Shown here piece by piece: positions 42,688 to 51,035 of a DNA stretch of 64,000 bases (position 1 is the stretch's first letter; the number at the start of each line of letters is the position of its first letter). Below the pieces are notes generated by a model. The model saw only the letters and a list, made by a program, of their open reading frames with translations. It did not search any database and was not told the origin of the DNA. Both the position numbers and the translations under genes were made by a program. This DNA comes from JAJYQH01 sp036261615 (lineage in GTDB: Bacteria > Actinomycetota > Actinomycetes > Propionibacteriales > Propionibacteriaceae). The stretch spans positions 13,623-77,622 of the forward strand of contig DATAKK010000055.1 of the NCBI GenBank assembly GCA_036261615.1, given 5' to 3'.

Positions 42688-43767
42688 TCAGCCTAGTTCG
42701 GGTGCGACCTCGTCGATCACGGCGTTCACGAGATCCTTGACGTCCTGCGATCGGGACAACGGAATGACCAGGGTCGCGTCGGGTGTCGCCACCACGGCGA
42801 GGTCGTCGACCCCGGCGACGGCCAGCACCGACGAATCGCCCCGCGTGTTGATGAGCAGGTTGCCCCGGGCGTCGCGGGAGACCACGGACCCGAGCACCCG
42901 GTTGCCGTGGGCGGCGGCCGGGAGGTTGTCGAACAGCGCCTGGAAGCCGCCGAGATCGACCCACTGGATCGGCAGGGGCACGGCCACGACGTGTGCACCG
43001 GTGTCACCCCGGGAGGCCGGCTCCATGATGGCGTAGTCGACCGAGATCTTCTCCAGCGCCGGGTAGATCAGGTCGAGCCGGTCGGGGTGCGCGGCGAGTT
43101 CGTCGATGAGGGCGGAGGTGGCCGGACGGAGCGCGGCGAGCTGGTCGAGCAGGGTGCGGCCGCGCCACACGAACATGCCGGAGTTCCACCAGTACTCGCC
43201 GGAGGCGAGGTACTCGCGGGCGACCTCGAGAGCGGGCTTCTCCCGGAACTCGGCCACCTCGCTGCAGCCGGGGAACCCGGCGAGGTCGGCGCCGCGGTGC
43301 AGGTAGCCGTACCCGGTGTGCGGACTGTCGGGCACGACACCGAACGTCACGAGGGCCGTCGCGTCGCTCTCGGCGATCCGGAAGGCCTGGTCGAGCGCGC
43401 CGGCGAAGGCCTCCACGGGGGTGATGATCTGGTCGGCGCTGAGCACCGCGACGACCGCTTCCGGGTCGCGGGCCGCGATCACGGCGGTGCTCCAGGCGAC
43501 CGCGTTGAGCGAGTCGCGGCCGACCGGCTCCCCGAGAATGTTGGACGCCGGCAGCTCCGGCAACTGCTGGGCGACGACGTCGGCGTAGGCGGCCCCGGTG
43601 CACACGAGGACGTGGTCGGCCGGGACGGCGTCCGCCACCCGCTCGTAGGCGAGCCGGAGCAGGCTCCGGCCGCCGATGAGCCGGAGCAACTGCTTCGGCT
43701 GCCCTTGCCGGGAGAGGGGCCACAGCCGGGTGCCCGACCCGCCGGCCAGGATCGCCACGTAACGCAT
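42688..43767 (-). CDS. manC: Mannose-1-phosphate guanylyltransferase
   Basis: A 359-aa nucleotidyltransferase making GDP-mannose. AILAGGSGTRLWPLSRQGQPKQLL is the nucleotide-binding signature. VLSADQIITPVEAF, TGYGYLHRG, FREKPALEVAREYLASGEYWWNSGMFVW and SVDYAIMEPASR follow in family order. It works with ManB (34134-35537). No isomerase domain is fused. Leaderless: TAGGCT, 6 nt, ATG. Confidence 0.95.
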   Translation of the reverse strand: MRYVAILAGGSGTRLWPLSRQGQPKQLLRLIGGRSLLRLAYERVADAVPADHVLVCTGAAYADVVAQQLPELPASNILGEPVGRDSLNAVAWSTAVIAARDPEAVVAVLSADQIITPVEAFAGALDQAFRIAESDATALVTFGVVPDSPHTGYGYLHRGADLAGFPGCSEVAEFREKPALEVAREYLASGEYWWNSGMFVWRGRTLLDQLAALRPATSALIDELAAHPDRLDLIYPALEKISVDYAIMEPASRGDTGAHVVAVPLPIQWVDLGGFQALFDNLPAAAHGNRVLGSVVSRDARGNLLINTRGDSSVLAVAGVDDLAVVATPDATLVIPLSRSQDVKDLVNAVIDEVAPELG

Positions 43768-43932
43768 GCGCCGAGCCTAGCGGCGCTTCTCCGGCGGCCG
43801 GCCGCACCGTGCTCGAAGCACGAAATGCTTGCCAGGTGGTATGTCGGTGGCACTCGGGCGCCGTTAGCATGGCCCGATGATGTGCTGGTCGCGGTGGCGG
43901 AGACCGTTGGTGCAGACGATCGGCCGCTCCCG

Positions 43933-44658
43933 ATGACGCGCGCACTGAGCCGGGCCCTCGAGAACCGGGTGCGGTCCGACGGATCCCGTCCCCTCGTCAC
44001 GTGGTACGACCTCGGGCAGGGGCAGCGCACCGAGTTGTCGGCGCGCACCTTCGCCAACTGGGTCGACAAGACCGTCAATCTCATGTCGTCGGTCGGGCTG
44101 GTCGAGCGCCCGCAGGTCGGGCTCCCCCTGCTGCTGGCCCACCCCGGCCACTGGGTGGGGCTGGTCTGGACGATGGCCGTGTGGCAGATCGGCGGCCAGG
44201 TGCAGGCCGAGCCGCGCGAGACCCTGGACGCCGTCGACCTCGCCGTCGTCGGGCCGGAGAACACCCACCCGGTGCCCGGGGTCGAGACGGTCGCGTGCTC
44301 GCTGCATCCGCTCGGGCTCGGCTTCCCGACCCCCCGGCGCGCGGTGATCGACTACGCCGAGGTCACCGGCCACCCAGACGGCCACTGGGCGTTCCCGGCG
44401 CAGGACACCTCGATCGCCTTCACCAGCAACCGCACCCTGCTCACCGCCGGCGAGATCGACCACGTGGCCGGCTCGTCCGAGCGGCGGGCGCTGCGGGTGA
44501 CGGCGTCCGACGACCCCTGGCAGGTTCTCGCCGAGGCACTCGTGGCCCCGATCCTCGGGGGCGGGTCGATCGTCGTGGTGAGCGGGGACACCGGCGACGG
44601 TGTCGAGCGCGTGCTGAGCAGCGAGAACGCGGTGCTCATCGCTCCTGGTCGCGACTGA
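43933..44658 (+). CDS. TIGR03089-family protein (truncated AMP-binding-like)
   Basis: A 241-aa protein. SRPLVTWYDLGQGQRTELSARTFANWVDKTVNLM matches the N-terminus of acyl-CoA synthetase-like (ANL) proteins, but the phosphate loop and the C-terminal domain are absent; the matching region reads IAFTSNRTLLT. The TIGR03089 family has this short form in actinobacteria and an unknown role. ATG at 43933 is preferred to GTG at 43882. It is divergent from manC, and its end overlaps the glycosyltransferase by 23 nt. Confidence 0.78.
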   Translation: MTRALSRALENRVRSDGSRPLVTWYDLGQGQRTELSARTFANWVDKTVNLMSSVGLVERPQVGLPLLLAHPGHWVGLVWTMAVWQIGGQVQAEPRETLDAVDLAVVGPENTHPVPGVETVACSLHPLGLGFPTPRRAVIDYAEVTGHPDGHWAFPAQDTSIAFTSNRTLLTAGEIDHVAGSSERRALRVTASDDPWQVLAEALVAPILGGGSIVVVSGDTGDGVERVLSSENAVLIAPGRD

Positions 44659-45694
44659 GCCCCTGCGATCCCGGGCGCACCCGCGGGCCGCGGAGGTGCG
44701 CGGGCAGCCCCATGAGGAACCCCGAGCCCCAGCTGAAGTGCATGATCGCGAGCACCAGCGGCAGGCGGGCGCGCACGCCGGAGGGCAGTTCGCGCCGCAT
44801 CCCCAGCGCCGTGGCGGTTACTGCCACCGCGTAGACGGCCGGCACCGCCCACCCGAGCGCCAGCGACCGGCGTCCGGTGAGGCTGCCGACCGCCCCCGTC
44901 AGCACTGCCGCGGTCGTCAGCGCCACCGCCACCGGCGGCGCCAGGTAGCGGGGGCTGGCGGTGTCCGGACGCCGTCGCACCACCTCCCGGCGCCACTGGC
45001 CGGTGGCGAAGAACTGCCGAGCGAGGGCACCGGACGTCGAGCGCGGCCGGTAGGTCACCCGCAGGTCGGGGGTGAACCACACCGTCTCGCCGGCCTCGCG
45101 CAGCCGCAGGTTGAGGTCCCAGTCCTGCGCCCGCCGCATGGTCGGGTCGAACCCGCCGACGCGGTCGAGGGCGTCTCGGCGGAAGACCCCGAGGAACACG
45201 GTCTGGGCCGGGCCCTCGGGAGTCTCCTCGAGGTGGAAGCCACCGCCGCCGAGCCCGATCCGGGACGTGTAGGCGACCGCCACCGCCTGTTCGAACGGGG
45301 TGCGCCCCTCGGCCACCATCAGGCCGCCGACGTTGGCGGCACCCGTGCGCCGGAGCACCTCGACGGCCGTCGAGATGTAGCCCAGCGGCAGTTCCCCGTG
45401 GGCGTCGACCCGCACGATGATGTCGTGGCTGCTCGCCGCGATCGCCAGGTTGAGCCCCTCGGGGGTGGTGCCGCTCGGGTTGTCGATGACGCGCACCCGC
45501 GGGTCGCGACGGGCCAGGTCGTCGGCGATCTCGTGGGTGCGGTCGCTCGAGGGTCCGACGGCGAGCACCAGTTCGATGGGTCCGGGGTAGTCCTGGCCGA
45601 GCACTCCCCACACCGAGGCGGCGAGATGCTCCTCCTCGTTGAGCACGGGCATCACGACGCTCACCGGTTCGGGCGTTGGCGACATGGCGCCCAT
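44636..45694 (-). CDS. Glycosyltransferase family 2 with C-terminal membrane helices
   Basis: A 352-aa enzyme. VVMPVLNEEEHLAASVWGVL, LAVGPSSDRTHEIADDLA and VRVDAHGELPLGY form the GT-A core; FLGVFRRDALDRVGGFDPTMRRAQDWDLNLRLRE is the acceptor loop. Two or three hydrophobic helices follow residue ~255. It resembles SuccinoglycanBP/ExoA-like GTs that build exopolysaccharide or cell-wall sugars. Convergent overlap with the TIGR03089-family gene. The ATG at 45694 is divergent from the LCP gene. Confidence 0.88.
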   Translation of the reverse strand: MGAMSPTPEPVSVVMPVLNEEEHLAASVWGVLGQDYPGPIELVLAVGPSSDRTHEIADDLARRDPRVRVIDNPSGTTPEGLNLAIAASSHDIIVRVDAHGELPLGYISTAVEVLRRTGAANVGGLMVAEGRTPFEQAVAVAYTSRIGLGGGGFHLEETPEGPAQTVFLGVFRRDALDRVGGFDPTMRRAQDWDLNLRLREAGETVWFTPDLRVTYRPRSTSGALARQFFATGQWRREVVRRRPDTASPRYLAPPVAVALTTAAVLTGAVGSLTGRRSLALGWAVPAVYAVAVTATALGMRRELPSGVRARLPLVLAIMHFSWGSGFLMGLPAHLRGPRVRPGSQGLSRDQER

Positions 45695-45737
45695 TCTTCA
45701 CCCTGACGCCGTGCCGCTCCCGCACCCCCGGTCCCGG

Positions 45738-45822
45738 GGCGTACGACCTGACCGCCGCGGCGTACGGCCTGACTGATTCACGCCCACATCTCGCACGCCG
45801 CCAGTCATCTCGTACGCCGCGG
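45738..45822. promoter_or_regulatory. Cluster of two direct and two inverted GGCGTACG half-sites
   Basis: GGCGTACGACCTGAC (45738-45752) and GGCGTACGGCCTGAC (45759-45773) are 21 bp apart. On the other strand, CATCTCGCACGCCGC (45787-45801) and CATCTCGTACGCCGC (45806-45820) are 19 bp apart. The outer arms CCGCGGCGTACG (45755-45766) and CGTACGCCGCGG (45811-45822) make a perfect 12-bp stem. It lies between the divergent GT2 and LCP genes. Confidence 0.65.
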
Positions 45823-45910
45823 AAACCCGTCGGGGCGGGGGCGACGCGCGGCATCCGGTCCCACTTCGGGTTCAGCGGGTGCCACGGGTTCCTCGGTTAC
45901 GGTTGACCCC

Positions 45911-47239
45911 ATGCCGGAACGCGACGCGGCCCAACGCAAGGCCGACCTCGAGTGGCTCTACCGCAACGAGCCGAGCGCTGACGACCGCACCCGGGCCATG
46001 GACGAGGCCGAGGCGGCGGAACTGCTGAGGCGCGCCGCCGCGCGCCCGCGGAACCACGCCGCGAGCGCCGGGCGGCCGAGCAGTGCCGCCGCGGCGGCCG
46101 CGCGGCCGAGCAGCCTCGCCCCGTCCGCGGCCTCCTCGGCGTCCACGCCCCCGAGGCCCGCGGGGAGGGCGTGGGACGTGCCGTCGTCGCGCCGCACTCC
46201 CCCGCCCCCTCCGCCGGTGACGCCACCCCCCGCGTCGAGGCCAACTCCAGGTCCGAGGGGACGCCGCAAGCGCCCGACCCCCCGGACGATCGCGAAGCGG
46301 GTGCTCATCGCCGTCGCCGCGGTGCTCGTCGTCGCGGTCGCCTGGCTCGCCGGCGTCCCTGCCTACGCGTGGTCGAGCATGACCCAGGTCAACGCCTTCC
46401 CCACCGGGTCGCGGCCGCCGTCGCAGCCCGGCACGGCGATCCTGCTGGTGGGGTCGGACGCCCGCCAGGGCCTCAGCGCCGCCGAACGCAAGAAGTTGGG
46501 AACCGGCTGGGACCTCGGTGCCCGCACCGACACGATGATGATCATGTACGTGCCGCCGAGCGGTGGCTCGGTGCTGCTCAGCCTGCCCCGCGACTCCTAC
46601 GTCGCCATCCCAGGTCACGGGCACAACAAGCTCAACGCCGCCTTCTCCATCGGCGGCCCGACCCTGCTCATGCGCACGATCGAGCAGGACACCGGGATCC
46701 GGATCGACGGCTACCTCGAGATCGGCATGGGCGGCTTCGCCGACGTCATCGACTCGATCGGCGGCATCCGGATGTGCCTCCCCCAGCCGATGAAGGACAA
46801 GGACTCGCACACCAACCTCCCGGCCGGCTGCCAGGTGCTCAACGGAACGAACGCGCTGGGCTACGTCCGGATGCGCAAGGCCGACCCCCTCGGCGACCTC
46901 GGCCGGGTGAAGCGCCAGCGGGCGATGATCGCGGCGGTGGCCAAGAAGGCCGAGTCCCCGGCCATGCTCCTCAACCCGGTGAAGTACTGGGACTTCGCGA
47001 TGGCCGCCCGCAACTCGCTGCGCCGCGACGGCATCGGGCTGTTCGCGCTCCCCGGCGTCGCCCGGGGCTTCCTCGACATGGCCGGCGGGAAGGGCATGCA
47101 GCTCACCGTCCCCGTGTCGAACCCGAACGCGATGACCCCCGCCGGGTCGTCGGTGCTGTGGGACGACACCCGGGCCAAGGAACTGTTCACCGCGATCACC
47201 AAGGGCGACACCGCGCACCTCAAGAAGTTCGCCAAGTAG
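45911..47239 (+). CDS. LytR-CpsA-Psr (LCP) family protein, CpsA-like
   Basis: A 442-aa LCP phosphotransferase. A long disordered Ala/Pro/Arg-rich cytoplasmic tail (1-~130) precedes one membrane helix (VLIAVAAVLVVAVAWLAGV). The domain shows ILLVGSDAR, SLPRDSYVAIPG, LNAAFSIGG, the Arg-rich DLGRVKRQRAM and a Cys pair (residues ~294/309). It may attach the glycopolymer made by the nearby glycosyltransferases. Leaderless: TACGGT, 7 nt, ATG. Confidence 0.9.
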   Translation: MPERDAAQRKADLEWLYRNEPSADDRTRAMDEAEAAELLRRAAARPRNHAASAGRPSSAAAAAARPSSLAPSAASSASTPPRPAGRAWDVPSSRRTPPPPPPVTPPPASRPTPGPRGRRKRPTPRTIAKRVLIAVAAVLVVAVAWLAGVPAYAWSSMTQVNAFPTGSRPPSQPGTAILLVGSDARQGLSAAERKKLGTGWDLGARTDTMMIMYVPPSGGSVLLSLPRDSYVAIPGHGHNKLNAAFSIGGPTLLMRTIEQDTGIRIDGYLEIGMGGFADVIDSIGGIRMCLPQPMKDKDSHTNLPAGCQVLNGTNALGYVRMRKADPLGDLGRVKRQRAMIAAVAKKAESPAMLLNPVKYWDFAMAARNSLRRDGIGLFALPGVARGFLDMAGGKGMQLTVPVSNPNAMTPAGSSVLWDDTRAKELFTAITKGDTAHLKKFAK

Positions 47240-47256
47240 CGGCGCCGGGACGCCGC
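47239..47256. terminator. Hairpin between convergent LCP gene and purE
   Basis: GCGGCG-CCGGGA-CGCCGC begins at the last base of the LCP stop codon and ends 10 nt before the purE stop. The 6-bp stem is short and no U-tract follows, so its strength is uncertain. Confidence 0.4.
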
Positions 47257-47266
47257 ACCGCCCCGG

Positions 47267-47797
47267 TCAGCCGCGGGTGGCGTCCCGCACGACCTGGCCC
47301 TTGGCCAGGGCGAGGTCGCGGAGCGAACGCTGGAACTCGAGCATCCGGGCACGCACGGCCTCGTCGGACGCGCCGATGATCCTGGCCGCGAGCAGCCCGG
47401 CGTTCCGCGCGTTGCCGACGCCCACGGTGGCCACGGGGACGCCGGCGGGCATCTGCACGATCGACAGCAGCGAGTCCATCCCGTCGAGGTACTTCAACGG
47501 CACGGGGACGCCGATCACCGGCAGGGGCGTCAGCGACGCGAGCATGCCGGGCAGGTGGGCCGCTCCCCCGGCCCCGGCGATGATCACCCGGATGCCCCGC
47601 TCGTGGGCGGCGCGGCCGAAGGCGACCATCTCGTCGGGCATCCGGTGCGCGGACACCACGTCCGCCTCCCAAGGGACGCCCAGCTCGTCGAGGGCGGTGG
47701 CGGCGGGCTGCATGGTGGGCCAGTCGGAGTCGCTGCCCATGACGATCGACACGATCGCGGTGGCATCCCCCCGAGGGGCGGCGTCCGGGTCAGGCAT
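47267..47797 (-). CDS. purE: N5-carboxyaminoimidazole ribonucleotide mutase
   Basis: A 176-aa enzyme isomerising N5-CAIR to CAIR in purine synthesis, paired with PurK. IVMGSDSDWPTMQPAATALDELG, VSAHRMPDEMVAFG (catalytic His) and AGAGGAAHLPGMLAS are typical. The ATG at 47797 has GGGAG 6 nt upstream and overlaps the purK stop. Confidence 0.96.
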   Translation of the reverse strand: MPDPDAAPRGDATAIVSIVMGSDSDWPTMQPAATALDELGVPWEADVVSAHRMPDEMVAFGRAAHERGIRVIIAGAGGAAHLPGMLASLTPLPVIGVPVPLKYLDGMDSLLSIVQMPAGVPVATVGVGNARNAGLLAARIIGASDEAVRARMLEFQRSLRDLALAKGQVVRDATRG

Positions 47798-48998
47798 CAC
47801 GGTCTCCCATCAGATAACCGGCCGCGTGCGCGGCGCGGCGCGAGACGTCGTCGAGGTCGGAGCCGTAGGTGGTGACGTGACCCACCTTGCGTCCGGCCTT
47901 CACCTCCTTGCCGTAGAGGTGCACCTTGAGCCGGCGGTCGCGGGCGAAGCAGTGCTGCAGCGCTCCGGTGAGGTCGTCCTCGGTTCCGCCCAGCACGTTG
48001 TCCATCACGACGTGCTCCGCGCGCAACCCGGGGTCGCCGAGCGGCAGGTCGAGCACCGCCCGGACATGGTTCTCGAACTGGCTGGTGACGGCCCCGTCGA
48101 TGCTCCAGTGGCCGGTGTTGTGCGGCCGCATCGCGAGCTCGTTGACGACCACGCTCCCGTCGCGGCGCTCCATGAGCTCGACCGCGAGCAGGCCGACGAC
48201 TCCCAGTTCACCGGCGATCCGCAGCGCGAGTTGCTGGCAGGCGGTGGCGTGCGCGTCGTCCATGCCGGGGGCGGGGGTGATGGTGCGGGTGCAGATGCCG
48301 CCGGTCTGCACCGACTCGCTCACCGGGTAGGCGACGGCCTGGCCGCTCGGTGAGCGGACGACCAGCGCCGAGAGCTCGCGCGAGAAGTCGACGAACTCCT
48401 CGGCGATGATCCGGACGCTGGCGATGTCGGTCTCGCCGCCGGGCCGGGAGAGGTTGGCGGCGAACGGCTCGCCGGCCCCCTCGGGTCCGTCGATCTTCCA
48501 CACGCCCTTCCCGTCGTACCCGCCGCGCGAGGTCTTCGCGATCACCGGCCAGCCGATCTCGTCGCCGAACGCGGTGAGCTCCGCGGCGTCCGCGACGATC
48601 CGGAAGACGGGGTTGGGGGCCCCCATGGCCGCCATCCGGGCGCGCATGACGGCCTTGTCCTGGGCGTGCTCGAGCGCGTCGGGGCCGGGGCGCACCGCGA
48701 TCCCCTCCGCCTCGAGCGCCCGCAGGATGTCCGTGGGCACGTGCTCGTGGTCGAAGGTGACGACGTCGCAGCCGCGCGCGAAGTCGAGCATGGTCGCCTC
48801 GTCGGTGTAGTCGCCGACGACGACGTCGTGCACCACCTGCGCCGCGGAGGCGTCCTCGGCCTCGGAGAGCAGGCGCACGGTGATCCCGAGCGCGATCGCC
48901 GCCTGGTGCATCATCCGGGCCAGCTGCCCGCCCCCGACGATGCCGACGGTGTAGCGGGCGGGGCGGGCGGGCGGGGTGGACGGGTCGGCGTCGCTCAC
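47790..48998 (-). CDS. purK: N5-carboxyaminoimidazole ribonucleotide synthase
   Basis: A 402-aa ATP-grasp enzyme converting AIR, bicarbonate and ATP to N5-CAIR. The N-terminal VGIVGGGQLARMMHQAAIALG, DVVTFDHEHVPTDIL, KTSRGGYDGKGVW, EEFVDFSRELSALVVRS and NELAMRPHNTGHWSIDGAVTSQFE follow in family order. GTG with GAGGAGG 8 nt upstream. It overlaps purE, so the two are coupled. Confidence 0.96.
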   Translation of the reverse strand: MSDADPSTPPARPARYTVGIVGGGQLARMMHQAAIALGITVRLLSEAEDASAAQVVHDVVVGDYTDEATMLDFARGCDVVTFDHEHVPTDILRALEAEGIAVRPGPDALEHAQDKAVMRARMAAMGAPNPVFRIVADAAELTAFGDEIGWPVIAKTSRGGYDGKGVWKIDGPEGAGEPFAANLSRPGGETDIASVRIIAEEFVDFSRELSALVVRSPSGQAVAYPVSESVQTGGICTRTITPAPGMDDAHATACQQLALRIAGELGVVGLLAVELMERRDGSVVVNELAMRPHNTGHWSIDGAVTSQFENHVRAVLDLPLGDPGLRAEHVVMDNVLGGTEDDLTGALQHCFARDRRLKVHLYGKEVKAGRKVGHVTTYGSDLDDVSRRAAHAAGYLMGDRDA

Positions 48999-49099
48999 GT
49001 GGGGACCTCCTCGAGACCTGCGGGACGGGGCGGTGTGCCGGTGCCCATCCTGCCAGGTGGGGCCGGGAGCGGGCGACGGCGGCAGCGGGGCGGATGGGG

Positions 49100-50434
49100 T
49101 CAGCGCGGGTGCTCGGCGGCGTCGGGACGGGTCACCGGCCGCTCGTCCTCGCCGAGGTTCTCCGCCTGGACGCCGCCGGCCGAGGGTGGCAGGCGCGCGC
49201 CCACCGCGAGTTTCGACCAGTGCCGCAGCAGGCGGGCGACCAGCCAGCTGAGAGCGGCCGACGCCATGACGAGCACTCCGACGGCGAGACCGGCGTGGGT
49301 GAGCTCCCACGCCATGACGCCCGCGAAGATGGGCGCGTTCTGGGTGACCGCGAGCACGCAGCCGGCGCCCACGAGGGCCGCGACCGGCACCACGGCGGGA
49401 TGTCCGAGCGCGAGCAGCACGGCGGCGGCGGCCGCGGCACCGGTGGCCATCGACGGGGTGATCATGCCGCCCTCGGCGCCCGCCACGATGAAGCCGGCGC
49501 TCAGCACCGGCTTCGCCACGGCGAGCAGGCCGAACAACCCGGCGCTTCCGAGCACGGGCAGGAGGAAGGCCAGCTGGACCATCTCCTTGCCGTTGCCGGT
49601 GGCGACGGGCAGCCAGATGGTGACGATCCCGAGCACGAGGCCGGCGGCGGCGACCAGCCAGGCGACTCCCCCGCCGTGGAAGATCGCCCGTTTCCGGGCC
49701 GGGGCGACCAGCGACACCATGCCCACGCCGACGACGCTCCACAGCGGCACGCTCGCGAGCAGGGCGGCCGCAAGGCCGAGGCTGAGCGAGAACGGCGGGA
49801 AGTGGTAGGTCGGGGCGGTGCTGATCACCGGCCAGGCGACCACGGTCGCCACACCGCTCGTCACGGCGGCGACGAGGGCGATCCTCGGCGACCAGCGGTG
49901 CAGCGCCACCTCCATCGCGAAGACGACGCCACTGATCGGGACGTTGTAGACGGCGGCCAGGCCGGCACCGGCGGCCGACGCGACGAGGACCGTGCGCCAC
50001 GCCTCGGAGACGGTGAGCCGCCGTGCCACGGTGTCGGCGGCCGCGGCGGCCGCCTGCCTGGGCGCGCCCTCGCGTCCGAGGGAGCCGCCCGAGCCGACCA
50101 TGATGATCTGCAGGCTGGCGTCGGCGAAGGTCGTCCACCACCCCATGGCGCGGCTGCCCGGTTCCACGGCCCGTCGGACGGGAACGATGGTGCGGTTGGC
50201 ACGGAGCCACCACCAGCCGATGCCGGCGAACGCGCAGCCGACGAGGGGGGCGAGGACCAGCCGCCATGCGGGCACGGCGTGCGGGTCGGTGATGAGCACC
50301 CTCGGGGCGACGCCCAGCGACAGCCACTGCACGAGCTTGAGGAGCAGCGTCATGAAGGCGCCGACCAGGCCCGACAGGACCCCGGTGATGAGCGTGACGA
50401 GGGCGACGCGGGTAGCGACCCGCCCCGAGCTCAC
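49100..50434 (-). CDS. CLC-type chloride channel / H+-Cl- antiporter
   Basis: A 444-aa membrane protein with about ten helices. The selectivity segment GSGGSLGREGAPRQ contains the gating Glu (GREG). GGMITPSMATGAAA is the second anion-site loop. The C-terminal ~30 residues are polar with no CBS domain. Whether it is a channel or an exchanger cannot be settled by eye. GTG overlaps the DUF3052 stop by 4 bp. Confidence 0.9.
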   Translation of the reverse strand: MSSGRVATRVALVTLITGVLSGLVGAFMTLLLKLVQWLSLGVAPRVLITDPHAVPAWRLVLAPLVGCAFAGIGWWWLRANRTIVPVRRAVEPGSRAMGWWTTFADASLQIIMVGSGGSLGREGAPRQAAAAAADTVARRLTVSEAWRTVLVASAAGAGLAAVYNVPISGVVFAMEVALHRWSPRIALVAAVTSGVATVVAWPVISTAPTYHFPPFSLSLGLAAALLASVPLWSVVGVGMVSLVAPARKRAIFHGGGVAWLVAAAGLVLGIVTIWLPVATGNGKEMVQLAFLLPVLGSAGLFGLLAVAKPVLSAGFIVAGAEGGMITPSMATGAAAAAAVLLALGHPAVVPVAALVGAGCVLAVTQNAPIFAGVMAWELTHAGLAVGVLVMASAALSWLVARLLRHWSKLAVGARLPPSAGGVQAENLGEDERPVTRPDAAEHPR

Positions 50435-50838
50435 CTCCGCCCGTTCTTGGGCCGCACCACCTTGTGCGCCTGCCAGTGGGGGCCGGCGGTCACAGTGCTG
50501 GTGAGGGCCATTCCCGCGGTGCTGACACCCTCGGCGAGATCGGCCGGGTCGACGGCGCCCGGACGCCCCACCTTGGGCGTCAGGAGCCAGATGTAACCCT
50601 CCGGGGTGAGATCGGTGAGACTGTCGACGAGCCCGTCGACGACGTCGCCGTCCTCGCTGCGCCACCACAGCAGCACGATGTCGACCGCGTCGTCGACCTC
50701 CTCGACGAGATCACCCTCGATGGCGTCCATGACCTCGGCCCGGACGCTCTCGTCGACATCGCTGTCCCAGCCCAACTCCTGCACGATCTGCCCAGCTGAC
50801 AGGCCCAACGCATTCCTGCCTCCAGGTGGCGTCACCAC
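50431..50838 (-). CDS. DUF3052 family protein
   Basis: A 135-aa soluble actinobacterial protein. LGLSAGQIVQELGWDSDVDESVRAEVMDAIEGDLVEEVDDAVDIVLLWWR shows an acidic helical segment; LTPEGYIWLLTPKVGRPGAVDPADLAEGVSTAGM follows. Function is unknown, although conservation next to aceE is common. GTG start with AGAGGA upstream. It is coupled by GTGA to the CLC gene. Confidence 0.88.
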   Translation of the reverse strand: MVTPPGGRNALGLSAGQIVQELGWDSDVDESVRAEVMDAIEGDLVEEVDDAVDIVLLWWRSEDGDVVDGLVDSLTDLTPEGYIWLLTPKVGRPGAVDPADLAEGVSTAGMALTSTVTAGPHWQAHKVVRPKNGRR

Positions 50839-50936
50839 GTACGATCCTCTCTCCCAGACTCCCGCCCCGGGAGCTACGACGACCAGCCTGCCAGATCGGC
50901 ACGATTCGTGGAAACAGTGGGTCGACCTCGACGCGG

Positions 50937-50985
50937 GGACGCCGAAACGGGCGGCGTCCGACCGACCGGAGTCCCGGAGGGTCGG
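50937..50985 (-). terminator. Stem-loops downstream of aceE
   Basis: GGACGCCG (50937-50944) pairs with CGGCGTCC (50952-50959), loop 7 nt. CCGACC (50958-50963) pairs with GGTCGG (50980-50985), with an inner CCGG/CCGG stem. They lie between aceE and DUF3052 on the minus strand and probably terminate aceE transcription. Confidence 0.45.
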
Positions 50986-51035
50986 CCACCGCCCGTCGTG
51001 GGTTCGGGTGACCTGTGCGGCTCAGCGGATGGCGC

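Noticed and set aside
43865..43879. TAGCAT box 6 nt before an ATG at 43877, suggesting a leaderless start
   Set aside because: That ATG is not in the frame of the TIGR03089-family gene. The first suitable start in frame is 43933 (or GTG 43882).
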